From: Methylobacter marinus A45 | GTDB taxonomy: Bacteria; Pseudomonadota; Gammaproteobacteria; Methylococcales; Methylomonadaceae | Length of the DNA: 64,000 nucleotides | Direction: 5' to 3' | Assembly (NCBI RefSeq): GCF_000383855.1 | Contig: NZ_KB912877.1 | Location: 4,880,475-4,944,474, forward strand | Shown: positions 16,622 through 27,100 of the stretch, piece by piece | Layout of the letters: every line of letters starts with the position of its first letter | Numbering within the stretch: the first letter of the stretch is position 1 | The notes under the pieces: model-generated | What the model was told of the DNA's origin: nothing | The model's input: only the letters and a program-made list of their open reading frames with translations | The model's database searches: none | Program-made: the position numbers and the translations under genes

Positions 16622-17746
16622 TCACCTCTTGGGATATTTTCCTGTCCAGGGTTGCAAGCAAAGCGGAGTATCTACTTTAAACTGATCAACAAGAGCCGAT
16701 AAGCTAGTATCAGCTCTTGCAGCCGTCGCTAAATCCGCATCACCAACAACAAAGTAATAACCAAATCTACAGTTTCTTGCAATGGGCGACTCATTTTCTG
16801 CTGTGGCTTTCCATTTCCCAAGAACTGACAAGATAGCAAAAAAATCTCTTTTGCTAGGCTCCCAATTATCAAGACTATCAGTTTTGGCTTCCCATAGTAT
16901 ACTTCCAGTAATCGCATCAAATTTCCTTGAACCTGTCCCATCTGATACGCAAATATCGCTACCAGGAAATTGATTTGGTGGAGATAAGTCTGCACAACTA
17001 TCATTATGAAAATCATCTCCTCCAGCATGATAACCAATCGCTATTGGAGTGCAAAACTCTCCGGCAGTTGCAGGAAAGGTTAATGCCGTTAAACCCAAAG
17101 CTGCCATTAACTCAGGAATTACAGGTGCCGCGACTCCTCCTGATTCCACAAAGATGAAGACAAGGATAGCAAGTAACACTGCTGTTAATACAATGTCATG
17201 TACTGCATTAACCAGAGGCTCGGGCTGAGGTTCAGCACAAGGCGCCTCGCCCTCGCCTCCATCCAGCCCTCCCGAAATACGGTATGACCCTGCTCCTGTT
17301 TCCGGATCTGAAATAATATATCCCATACCTGAAGCTCCAACTGCCTTACTGGGCTGCTGCTTGGGAATAATGACTTCTAGCCCTGCATTCAGCGCTGCCC
17401 GCACATCAGCCAATACAGCGGAATCCAAGTTAATTAGCTGCGGTAATAATTGCGCGGAGTTTACGTTTGTTAAGTGATATATCGGAATCTTTTGTTGGTT
17501 GGCATCAATTAATACTTGTGCTGATGACAATCCCGTACTCTGCCAGTTTCGAATCACTTGTTCAAGAATTGAACCTTCCAAATAGGAATGCATGAGGCCG
17601 GTCTGTAACAGAAATTTTTTGCTGTCTTCATTACTAGGAGAACCTACAGTGTGTATGCTTCGTTTTATATCAATTATTCGTTTGCTGTAATAGCCTTTAT
17701 GAGGAAGGCCAAAATTATAAACAACTGTTAAAGGGGAACTGAACAA
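16622..17746 (-). CDS. Orphan C-terminal toxin cassette with PD-(D/E)XK nuclease-like domain
   Basis: A 374-aa frame starting at a poor TTG codon with no signal peptide. Residues 1-162 are homologous to the pre-toxin segment of the large protein encoded at 17980-20985 (shared: YxFGxP, FxLQTG, IYHxT, NAGxEVI, GYIIxDPxTG, ISGG). A hydrophobic stretch follows (about 185-225). The C-terminal 140 residues carry HNDSCADLSPPNQFPGSD and RKFDAITGSILWEAKTD, where D277, E286 and K288 form a PD-(D/E)XK nuclease motif. The order CAD...NxFPGxD...FDA...WEAKTD resembles the DUF6310 toxin domain. This is the structure of a displaced toxin module that would be expressed after recombination into the main gene. 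A probable immunity gene follows. Confidence 0.7.
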   Translation of the reverse strand: MFSSPLTVVYNFGLPHKGYYSKRIIDIKRSIHTVGSPSNEDSKKFLLQTGLMHSYLEGSILEQVIRNWQSTGLSSAQVLIDANQQKIPIYHLTNVNSAQLLPQLINLDSAVLADVRAALNAGLEVIIPKQQPSKAVGASGMGYIISDPETGAGSYRISGGLDGGEGEAPCAEPQPEPLVNAVHDIVLTAVLLAILVFIFVESGGVAAPVIPELMAALGLTALTFPATAGEFCTPIAIGYHAGGDDFHNDSCADLSPPNQFPGSDICVSDGTGSRKFDAITGSILWEAKTDSLDNWEPSKRDFFAILSVLGKWKATAENESPIARNCRFGYYFVVGDADLATAARADTSLSALVDQFKVDTPLCLQPWTGKYPKR

Positions 17747-17805
17747 TCCAACAGGGGGAGAGAATTATTTTGGGGTAAAAATAAATCTCTCCCCTTTAAT
17801 TCCTC

Positions 17806-17973
17806 CTAATCGTTCTTGTGTCTCCATTTTTTAAATAAAAATATTATATTCACCGCGTATATTGAACTATAAATGTTCAAACAACTATTAAACTTATCAT
17901 CAATGGTATATCCAATCCAACATAAAACACCCCCAATAGAGGTTCCAACGACAAACAGTAATAAAATTTTCAT
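17806..17973 (-). CDS. Small membrane protein, candidate immunity protein
   Basis: A 55-codon frame starting at the ATG at 17971-17973, six bases after the stop of the large transglutaminase-fold gene. It encodes a hydrophobic N-terminal helix (ILLLFVVGTSIGGVLCWIGY), a short polar loop with DDKFNSC, a second hydrophobic helix (IYSSIYAVNIIFLF) and a basic tail KKWRHKND. Two membrane spans and the position directly behind a gene whose C-terminus is membrane-seeking suggest an immunity protein protecting the inner membrane. The base composition is strongly AT-rich, like the toxin ends. No family is recognised. Ribosome binding is weak, so translational coupling is likely. Confidence 0.5.
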   Translation of the reverse strand: MKILLLFVVGTSIGGVLCWIGYTIDDKFNSCLNIYSSIYAVNIIFLFKKWRHKND

Positions 17974-17979
17974 ACAATT

Positions 17980-20900
17980 TTAACCAAGGCTGTCAACAAA
18001 CAACGTAATCACTCCGGCAATTAGTGATGCAACAAAGTTAGCCGCTGCTGCTTCAGCTATGAATTCACCAATAATTATGCCCGTGTATCCTCCGAGTATA
18101 ATACTTGCAGTCCACTTTGACGCGGAATAATAACGCTCGTCTCCAAAAATAAGCGATAATCCTTTTCCTATACCTAGGATAGAAAAATAAAGCAATAGAA
18201 CTAATAAAACTGGATTTACTAAAAGGGCTGTAAGAGCTGGTGATAATGAAACAAAAAGAAGAATTGCTGAGCTAACTAAAATTAAGATACCCCCATTCCC
18301 TCCTCCACTAATCTTATAAGCCCCATCCCCCGTCACCGGATCGGTAATGATATAGCCCGCCCCCGACCAGCCCGGCACCGAGACCGCATCGGTATGAGTA
18401 ATGACCTCCTTGCCGGCATTGAGCGCGTTTTTAATCTCGGCCATCGTATCGGGGTGATGGTGAATATTGGCAAGTATAGTCGCCTTATTGGCCTGCGTGA
18501 TGTGATAAATCTTCTGACCAGCAGCGTTGGCTTTCTGCAAGGCTCTAACCGCTGAAATTGCCTCGCCGGGGTTCTGTTCGTTGACGAACAGTTGCTCCGG
18601 CACGGCATGCTCCAGGGCCGAGCTGAGAATGCCGGTTTGCAGGGTGAACTGCTTCAGCCGGTCGGCATTGCCGTCATCGACCGCATTGATCCTGACCAGC
18701 GGAATGTCGAAAGCCACGCCGCCGGGCTTGATGCTTTTCGGGAAGCCGAACAGGTAGTTGACGTTCGGCTCATAGCCGAAGGTGCCGATGCCGGCCGCCA
18801 GGGTCTGGTGGCCGCCGCTCTGCAGGCCCATCAGATAACTCAGGGCGGTCAGCTGGGCATAATAACCGAGCCCGCCGGCGTGAAACATATCGCCCAGCAG
18901 GTCTTCGCGCGTCAGGGCGCCGATCTGGGCCTGGTCGGTGCTTTCCAGCACGGTTTTAGTCTGCTCCAGTTGGGTTTTCACCGCCTGCAGATGGGCCGGC
19001 GAGACGCTGCCGGCATAGGCGTTGACGGCCAGGTAGGAGCCGGCGATGACGTTATAGGTTCGGGGATTGTTGATCTGCCCGCGGCCGGCAAAGCTCAGGG
19101 CCGTGATGAAAGGCAGTTCCTCTCCCAGCTTCATAGTGCCGCCGGTCTTGATGATTTGGCCGTTGACGGCCAGTTCCGGCACGACGTTGACCAGATAGCT
19201 GGGAATCGTGCTCGGCAGCTGGCTGAGGTCGGTGATCTCGCCTTCGGGCAGCAGGGATTGCAACGCCTGCTCGTCGGCTTCGGTGGCCGGCCTGAACGAC
19301 AGCGTGATTTTCTGGTTGTTGACCTTTGCGAACGGGAAGCTGACCGGATCGATCAGATCGCCCAGAATGTCCTTGCCGAACGCCCAGGTGATTTTCTGCT
19401 GCAGTTGGCCGGGCAGCTTGTCGTAGCGGCTGCCGGTCACGACGATCTTGTTGGGCAGGCTGGACGGAAGCATCGGGTATTCCTGGACGATGGTCTGACG
19501 GCCGCCGATGACGTCGCCGACCGTCGGATCGGTCAGGTTATTCTGGATATAGGCTTCCAGCTTTTGCTGCGCCTCGGTCTGGGCATTTTGCAGAATGCTG
19601 GCGTCAAAGCCCGTGGCCCAGCCTTCGCTTTCGTTAGTGGTGCCGCTAGCGATGAAGCTTTGCGCCATCTGCTCGGGATCGATGCCGCTGATGGCGACCG
19701 CATCCAGGCCTTTCTTGTAGTCGTATTGCTTGTAGCTGGGATCCATGACGACCCAACTGTCGGCATCGAGATTTCTGGCGCCGCGCGAGGGCAGAAAATC
19801 AATCGCGGCTTCCACCCATATATGCTCCAGACGGATCTTGCTGATCTGGCCGCCGCTGACGACGGTCGTGATCGGGATGCCGCCGGAGGAGGCATAATCG
19901 GCCGCGGCCATAATGTCGGTAAAGCCGCCGGCCCAGTTCTTGAAGTCGACGGCCGGCACGTCGATCGTGCCGTGCACATAGCGGGCCGGGATTTTCGAGG
20001 CGCGCAGCAGGGCGATGGTCAGGCTGGCGATGTCCATGGCGTTGCCTCGTTGCGCGGACAGGGTCAGCTCGGCGTTCTGGATCGCGCCCCAAGTCGGCTG
20101 CCATTCGATATGATTTCTGACCCAGTGGTAAATCTTGACCGGATCGTGATTGAGTTCGGCCGCTTTGTCCTTGATGGCCTGAGTCAGGACGATTTCGGTC
20201 GTTTCGGCCAGATAGGCCGGGTTGCCGGCTTCGGCCAGTTTGTCGAAGGTGAAGTCGCCCAGCGCGGCCAGCTGAATGGCCGGGGTTTCGGTCAGTCCGG
20301 CCTGGATAAAGTCGGCCTTGTTTTCTTTGGGTTTATGGTCGGGTTGCGGTTTCAGGCTGGCATTAGGCAGTTGATTGGGGTCGAACGGCTGCTGGCTGCG
20401 CTTGTTCTGTTGTGCTTTCAAGCGGTCTCTGGCTTTTTTGGTATGGGCTAGCCGGCTGTTGTCGTCGCCGCTAGTTTCGATACCTTCCAGTTCATCGGTC
20501 AGGCTTTGCAGTTCCTGCTGGTAGTGGTCGACCATGGCCTGATGGCGTTCCAGGATGATCGGGGGCAAGTGATGATCATGGATGTGGCGCTCGACCTGTG
20601 CAAAATCTTCCCGAGCTGTGACATCGAGTTTTCTCAACGTTTGCCGCAGCTGCCTGAGCTCATGGCGCTCCGCGCTGGCGTCCCGGTGTTTTTGCAGTTT
20701 CTCTTCCGTTCTGGCCAGCTTGTCTTCTATCCGTTGCAGGGTCCTGGACAGACGAGTTTCTGCACTGTTGTCGGGCGGGGATGCTGGCTTGGCGTGTTTT
20801 GTCGCCTGCGCGGCCGCAATGGTCGGCTGCAGGATCATGAGCGTGAAGGTGACCAGCACCAGAGTGGCTATGCTGCGCATGAAGGCGGGGAAGCCGCGCA

Positions 20901-20985
20901 GACTGTGAATTAACGAAGACGTTACGAGTTGCTTTCCCTGGGATTGAGACAGGCGTAGGTTAGCGGGTTTAAACAAAATAGACAT
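17980..20985 (-). CDS. Exported transglutaminase-fold protein with exchangeable C-terminal toxin-like domain
   Basis: A 1001-aa protein from the ATG at 20983-20985 (AGAGG upstream); a longer frame to 21132 has no ribosome site. A long export signal (hydrophobic core about 38-58, ending IAAAQA) precedes a charged coiled-coil (about 75-190) and a transglutaminase-like core (about 285-415). In that core LEHIWVEAAI and VVMDPSYK give the usual His and Asp, but the Cys position reads GNAMD, with Ala. A pre-toxin segment (about 745-895) ends GYIITDPVTGDGAYKISGG. The last 105 residues are hydrophobic with three or four possible membrane helices, and there the base composition turns sharply AT-rich. 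I infer a polymorphic-toxin carrier with a membrane-acting C-terminus. Confidence 0.75.
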   Translation of the reverse strand: MSILFKPANLRLSQSQGKQLVTSSLIHSLRGFPAFMRSIATLVLVTFTLMILQPTIAAAQATKHAKPASPPDNSAETRLSRTLQRIEDKLARTEEKLQKHRDASAERHELRQLRQTLRKLDVTAREDFAQVERHIHDHHLPPIILERHQAMVDHYQQELQSLTDELEGIETSGDDNSRLAHTKKARDRLKAQQNKRSQQPFDPNQLPNASLKPQPDHKPKENKADFIQAGLTETPAIQLAALGDFTFDKLAEAGNPAYLAETTEIVLTQAIKDKAAELNHDPVKIYHWVRNHIEWQPTWGAIQNAELTLSAQRGNAMDIASLTIALLRASKIPARYVHGTIDVPAVDFKNWAGGFTDIMAAADYASSGGIPITTVVSGGQISKIRLEHIWVEAAIDFLPSRGARNLDADSWVVMDPSYKQYDYKKGLDAVAISGIDPEQMAQSFIASGTTNESEGWATGFDASILQNAQTEAQQKLEAYIQNNLTDPTVGDVIGGRQTIVQEYPMLPSSLPNKIVVTGSRYDKLPGQLQQKITWAFGKDILGDLIDPVSFPFAKVNNQKITLSFRPATEADEQALQSLLPEGEITDLSQLPSTIPSYLVNVVPELAVNGQIIKTGGTMKLGEELPFITALSFAGRGQINNPRTYNVIAGSYLAVNAYAGSVSPAHLQAVKTQLEQTKTVLESTDQAQIGALTREDLLGDMFHAGGLGYYAQLTALSYLMGLQSGGHQTLAAGIGTFGYEPNVNYLFGFPKSIKPGGVAFDIPLVRINAVDDGNADRLKQFTLQTGILSSALEHAVPEQLFVNEQNPGEAISAVRALQKANAAGQKIYHITQANKATILANIHHHPDTMAEIKNALNAGKEVITHTDAVSVPGWSGAGYIITDPVTGDGAYKISGGGNGGILILVSSAILLFVSLSPALTALLVNPVLLVLLLYFSILGIGKGLSLIFGDERYYSASKWTASIILGGYTGIIIGEFIAEAAAANFVASLIAGVITLFVDSLG

Positions 20986-21149
20986 CCGAGCCTCTGGCAA
21001 AATAATGTAAAAACTATCCCATTCTCCGGAACGGGATATTAAACAATGGTCAATAAAATTCGCTATCGGGTACTGCGCTTCAACGGTCGTATCAGGACAC
21101 CGCTTGAACCGGCCGGGCTGATGGTCAGCCATCCAGCCCGGCCAGCTTT

Positions 21150-24100
21150 TTAATGGGGCTTATGGGGCGCCGGCGCTGGCCGCCATTGCTGTTCAAGCCC
21201 TTGCAGCCAGCGGTCCAGTCCCAGCCGGTAGGCACGGGTGTCCTGACTTTTGATGGCGTTAAGCCGGTTTACGGCATCCATCAGGCTGTCGATGGCGCCG
21301 TCGTAATCGCCTGACGAGGTGTGGGCCAGTGCGTCCTGCAAGGACTTGAGCGCCTTGTTCCTGGCCTGCCTGTCTTTATTGCTGCTGAAGGCCAGCGCTT
21401 TGAGCTGGGCGATGAGTTCGTCAGTCACCATCTGATCCAGCGCCGAGGCGACCGTCAGCGTCAGCGGGTAGTTGCCGTAGGGGATGGCCTGCCCGCCCTG
21501 AGTCGTGCTGACCAGGGTGTCGAGGGTATAACTGCCAGTGAGGCCGGACAGCCACCAGGACAGGGTCAGGTCCTGGCTTTGCTCGATGCCGAGACTGAAA
21601 TCCCAGGTGGCCTGAGTGCCTGTGCTGTCGATCGGCGCGGCCGGTTCGGTCGTGATCACTCTGGCATCCGCGGGCAGGGTATCGATGACCTGCAGACCGA
21701 CTGCATGGCCCAGGTTGGCGACCGTGGTTCTGGTGACCACCAGCGCGCCGCTGGTGTAGGTATCGGGCAATTCCGGCAGCAGCTCATCGAAGGTGGTCTC
21801 GATAATGGCGCGCCAGACGTCGGACAGCGAGGGTTCCTGCATCAGCGTTTCGACCAGATCAAAAGCCATGATCATGCTGCGGCCCTGGCCATAGCGGTGA
21901 CTGACGATGGCGGGATTCACAGTCTTTGGACCGTGGTGCTTCCGGTTATCGCAGTCATCACAGTCAAGGTGATCCGGGAAGCGGGCCTGGAGCGTACCGT
22001 CGCCAAGCTCAAGCTTGAGAGGTCGGCCGCGCGCGGCGACAGGGTCCGCGGCGAACAACGGGCCGGTGAACTCGACAGGCTGATTCACCGGCGCGAGCTT
22101 GCCGCGGTATTGCACGCCGACGACTTCATCCAGCAGTTTATTGCGCTCATCGTGCATGCCGTCAATCAGCAGGCTGTCGCCCCGGTTGACGGCCTCGCGA
22201 ATTTCTTCGGCCAGAGGGTCATGCAGCTTGTCGATGCCGCCGGACAGCCAGAAGGTGTTGTAATGGCCGCTGCGGAAGGCAGTGCGGAAGTCCTCGGCCG
22301 TGACAGTAATCAGATGCGGCAGGTTAAGCTGAGTGAGCAGGCCGTCGATGAATGCTGATCGGTCATCAATGCAGTTGCCGTGATCATGGTGATCATGACG
22401 TTCTTTACCGTCTTCGTGTTCGTGGTCATCGTGATGTTTCTTGCCATGCTCGCGATCATGTTCATCATGACGCGTTTTACCGTCCTTGTGTTCATGATCG
22501 CTGCCGTCGCCGTACGGGCAGGACAGCAGCACCAAGACACGGTTTTGGGATAAAAGCTGCTGTTTGACATCGAGCTTGATGGCATCCACGACGGTAAAGC
22601 TGCTTTGAGCGAGCGGCAGCGTCTTGCCGCCCGGCGTGGCCGTGAGCACGATCACGTAGGTCGTTTTCCCGGTCGCAGCAGCCGTCCAGGAGACAGCGGT
22701 ATTGAAGCTGTCGCCCTGGACAATGTCGGCGCTGTAGGGCCAGGCGGCAAGCACGGTTTCCGTGGCAGGATCAACGATGGATAAAGTGAGCGGCAGCGCG
22801 GTCACATCGGCATTGCCCAGGTTCTGAACTTTGGCCGAGATCATGACATTGCTGCCCGCCAGCACTTCTTCGGACGCAATACTGACCTGGCCTTTGAGGC
22901 CGCTGCCCGTCAAGCCGGTGGAGCTGACGGTGAAACTGGTGGTTTTGCTGCTCAACACCGTTCCCATCGCATCGCTCACGGTCTGTTCCAGCGTATAAAC
23001 ACCCGGCGCGGCATTGTTCTGCGAATAGATAAATGTCAGATCACGCAGGGCTCCGCCGAGCAGTTGTGGAATCTGCTGGCTACCGGTGTACATACTATTG
23101 CCGCCGGCATCCTTGACCGTTTCCTGCACGGTCAGGTTGTCAAACAGCAAGTTGGAGGCCAGGTTACGGACCCGTGCGCTGATGTTGACGGAATCGAACG
23201 GATTGTACTCAAGCCGGTCCACACTGACTGACGCATCGAGCGCAGGATCGCCGTCGTTGCCTGCGACGATGCGGAACGAAGTCGATGCCTGTGCCAGCAC
23301 GGCGCTTTCGGCATTTTCCAGCACCGCATGCACGGTGTAGGTGCCGGCTATCGTATCGCCGGTATTAAAGGCCGGCATCGGGCTTACCGAAACCGGGACG
23401 TCGGGATGGATGACGGTATCCTGCGCCAGCACAGTCTTCACCAAAACACCCTGCGCATCGAGAATATCCAGCTCCAACAGACCGTGCACGGCGGTATTGT
23501 TGGGATTGATCAGGTCGGTCGTGATGTCGACATCGGTTAAGGCCGGATACTCGGGCTTGCCGGTAGCGACAGCCAGAGCCACGAGGTTGTTCGCGGCGAG
23601 CTTGGGTATTTCCAGCGGCACGCGGATATCGCCGGGCACGAAGGTGTTCTTGAACAGCAGGAAGGCATCCTTCGCCATCGGCCGCACGTCACCCAAAGCC
23701 ACGCCGTCCAGCAGGGTATCGAAGCGCACATCCTGGCCGAAAGCGGTCACATCCTTCAGGTTCCATACATAGTCGATGGAGCCGTCGGGCTGTATGATTT
23801 GCGAGGTCGGCGCGATGTTGAAACCGCTGGCCGACTGTCCCGGCGGCAGCACGATATGCAAGTCGACGCCGATAGCGCCGCAGGTGACGGGCAGTTTGTA
23901 GACCTTATAGCCTCTATCCGTCCAGATGAACAGGTTGCCGGAGAAACGGTCGTAGGACACGAAATCCATATCCGTGATAGCCGGCTTGACAGTTTTCCCG
24001 TCCAGTATCGGAGAGGCCAGGCCGGTCTTGCCGATCATATGAACCAGCACGTGTTCCTCGCCGGACTGCCCGACTTCTTTCCAGTTTAACGGTGTCAGGA

Positions 24101-27100
24101 AAACGTTGTCGGCGCAGTCGCCGGCGATATTGATGCCTTCATATTCGAAGTTCGGCTGCCCGGTTACCGGGTCGGGCGCAAGCAGCGTGGAAACGCTGCC
24201 GTCAGGCGCAATCTTGGTGATGATATTGCTCTTATTCTGGACATAGATATTATCGTGCCCGTCTATGGTCAATGCGTAGGCCCGGGTGACGGCGGCACTG
24301 CCCAGAAATTCCCGGCTTCCGTTCTGGGCAAAGCGCAGGACGCCGTTACTGGTCAGAACCAGCACGTTATCCCGGCTGTCCACTGCCATGCTGAGCGGGG
24401 CCGCGGAGAGCGATGCGAAAGATTCGTAAGCACCATCCTGGGCGATACGCATCAACTCCTTTGACTTGCTGGTGTAGACATAGAGATTTTCCCTGGCATC
24501 GATGGCCATGGCCGTGCCGCCGGCTATTCCGGGCAAGACTACAAAATCCGATATCTGGCCATCCGGAGCGATTCGTTTGATGACGCCGCTGACCGGCAGG
24601 TAAGCGTTCCCGGAACGATCCACCGGCATGGCTTTGGGGAAAATACCGCCGGTCGAAAACGCTTCCTTCAGGTTGGCTGTATCCACTTTCGCGAGCGAAG
24701 TGAAATCGGCGCCCTTGATGTTGACCTGCAACGCTACAGAGTTCTGTCCCGGCACCAGTTCCGACTTGTCGGCAGTGATGGTTCCATAGGCATGCGGCCC
24801 CACATGAATCGAACTGGCCAGTGCGCCATCGACGGCAGACTGCAGGGGTGTGATCCTGACGCTGAAATCGCCGCCGAAGGCCGGTGTCCAATGGCCGAAA
24901 TCCAGCGGAATCGCGGCGCCGTCAACCGCCAGTTCAGGCACATCGGCAACCGCCGTGTACACCACAGTGCCGGGCGGCGTATCAGCCGGCGCAGCGGGCA
25001 TGATGATTTTATAAATGGCATTTTTAGCGCCTATAGTGGCATGAAGCGTATTCGAGGCATCAACAGTCAGGCCGTCAATGTTCTTGCCGGTAAGCGACGC
25101 ACTTACGCTGAGGTCAGTATTTTGCCCCGAACCGTCGATATGGGTAATGACGCCCGATTTTCCGCCCGCGTAAAGATGGCCTGTCGTATCGAAGGCAAGG
25201 GATCTGGGAGAACTCAATCCGGCCGCATAAAGCGCCAGTTTTTCGTCAGCATAGCGCATGACCGTACCATCGCTTTCAACCGCGACGTAAACGCCGCCAT
25301 CCGGTCCGACGCGCACACCGTATCCGCTACCCAGGCCAGAGGCGTAGGTGTCCAGTTGAGTTCCGTTAACCACGCGAACCGCGCTTGCGCCGCCGTCAGT
25401 CACATAGATATCCTGCCCCAGCAAGGCGATGCCATTGGTCGTGCTGCCGCCGGAGGCCACTTTGCTGCTCGTCCCTGTGGAGCTCAGCCTGTATACCGAA
25501 TTCCCGCCGGTGGCGTAGATCTGGCCGAAACTGTCCGACACCAGATTACGAAACTTGGTGCCCGTTGAGAATATCTCGGACTGTTTGCCATCAGGACTGA
25601 TACGCAACACATTATTAAGTCCGGGATTGCTGACATACACGTTGCCGCCGCTATCGATCATCAAGCCTTGCGGGGAGCGCAGGCCGGGGTAGTTGGCGAT
25701 GACGCGGGCGCCGGCATCGAGCGTCATGACCCGGCCATCATCGCGCGAGGCGATACTGATCGCGCCGTCGGGTCGGACCGCAATGCCGGATAAGGACGTG
25801 CTTCCGGTATTGGCATAAAAAGTGCTGACAGCGCCATCCACTGCCATTGTCGACAGCTTGTCGCCTGACGACAGGTATAAGGCGCCGTTGTGCCACGCCA
25901 GATAGTCCGCCGAGGCTGAACCGACGAGCCGGGGGGCTTGGCCTGAAACCAGCGAGAAAACACGATTGTTCGAATCCGAAAAAATCAATTCGGAACCCGT
26001 CCAGGTCAAGTCCTTGGGTTTTGAGAATCCGTAAACCGAGGTTTCGAAGGCTCCCTGTTCGTTATAGGTGGAAACCCTCAAACTAGTAGCCTCCACGACC
26101 AGCAGTTGTCCCGATGCGGTCAGCGCTATGCCGGATGGATTCTGCGGACCGGTAATGGTATTCAGCAAGTTGCCCGAGGTATCGAAGACCTTGACGCTGT
26201 TGCTGGAACCGGCCGAAACATAAAGTTTGCCGGCAGCGTCCACGGCCATACCCGTAGCGCCGCTGACGCTGATAAAGCCTGTGGTTGCCCCGGATGCATC
26301 GACCTTGACGATCGCGCTCGACGACAGGCGCGCAAAGAATCCGCCATTGCCATCGGGGACTAATTCCCGTGGATAGCCGGGAAGATTCGCAAACACTGAA
26401 CTTGACGCGTCAGGGGCGATCCTGATGATGCGTTTATTGGAGTTTTCGGTCAGATAGATATTGCCTGCCGCGTCCACGGCTATTCCTCCGGAAGAAGAGG
26501 TGATGGCAGTCGTGGCTGTCAGCACGCCATCGGCATCGATTTCCTTGAGAGAGGTGTTGCCATCTATGACATAAAAACCGCCATCGGGAGCAATCGCGAA
26601 ATCGGTGGCGTTGCTGAGTCCTGCCACAACAATGCTGCCGCCGTTGGCGCCGTCCAGTCGGGCAATGAATTTCTTGTTCAGCAGGTATTGATCCCCGGCG
26701 GCATCGGTACGTATCCGCACGGGACCATTGAGCAGTGTCTCGGCAAAGACCTGTTTCTGCCCGGAGTCGGTATCGATGCGCGAAATCCGGTTGGCCTGGT
26801 TTTCCGAGACATACAGGTTATTGGCGGAATCCAGCGCCACTCCGTACGGATTCTTCAAACCGGAAACCAGCGTCGATTTGATGCCGCCGCTGATTTTGCT
26901 GATCGAACCGGCCGAATAATTGGCGACAAAAACATCGCCCGAATCGGAAACCGCCAGGCCGCGCGGGTTATTAAAGCCCGTGCCGATCACGCTGACATTG
27001 TCGCTGGCATCGAGCCGTGTAACGGTGTTGTCCGCGGCATTGCCAATGTAGAGATTGCCGGCGGCATCGTAGGCCATACCTTGGGGTTTGTTCGCGATAC

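Noticed and set aside
18592-20451. 619-codon plus-strand frame opposite the transglutaminase-fold gene
   Set aside because: Codon-bias shadow; no ribosome site and no domain, and the minus strand encodes a structured protein.
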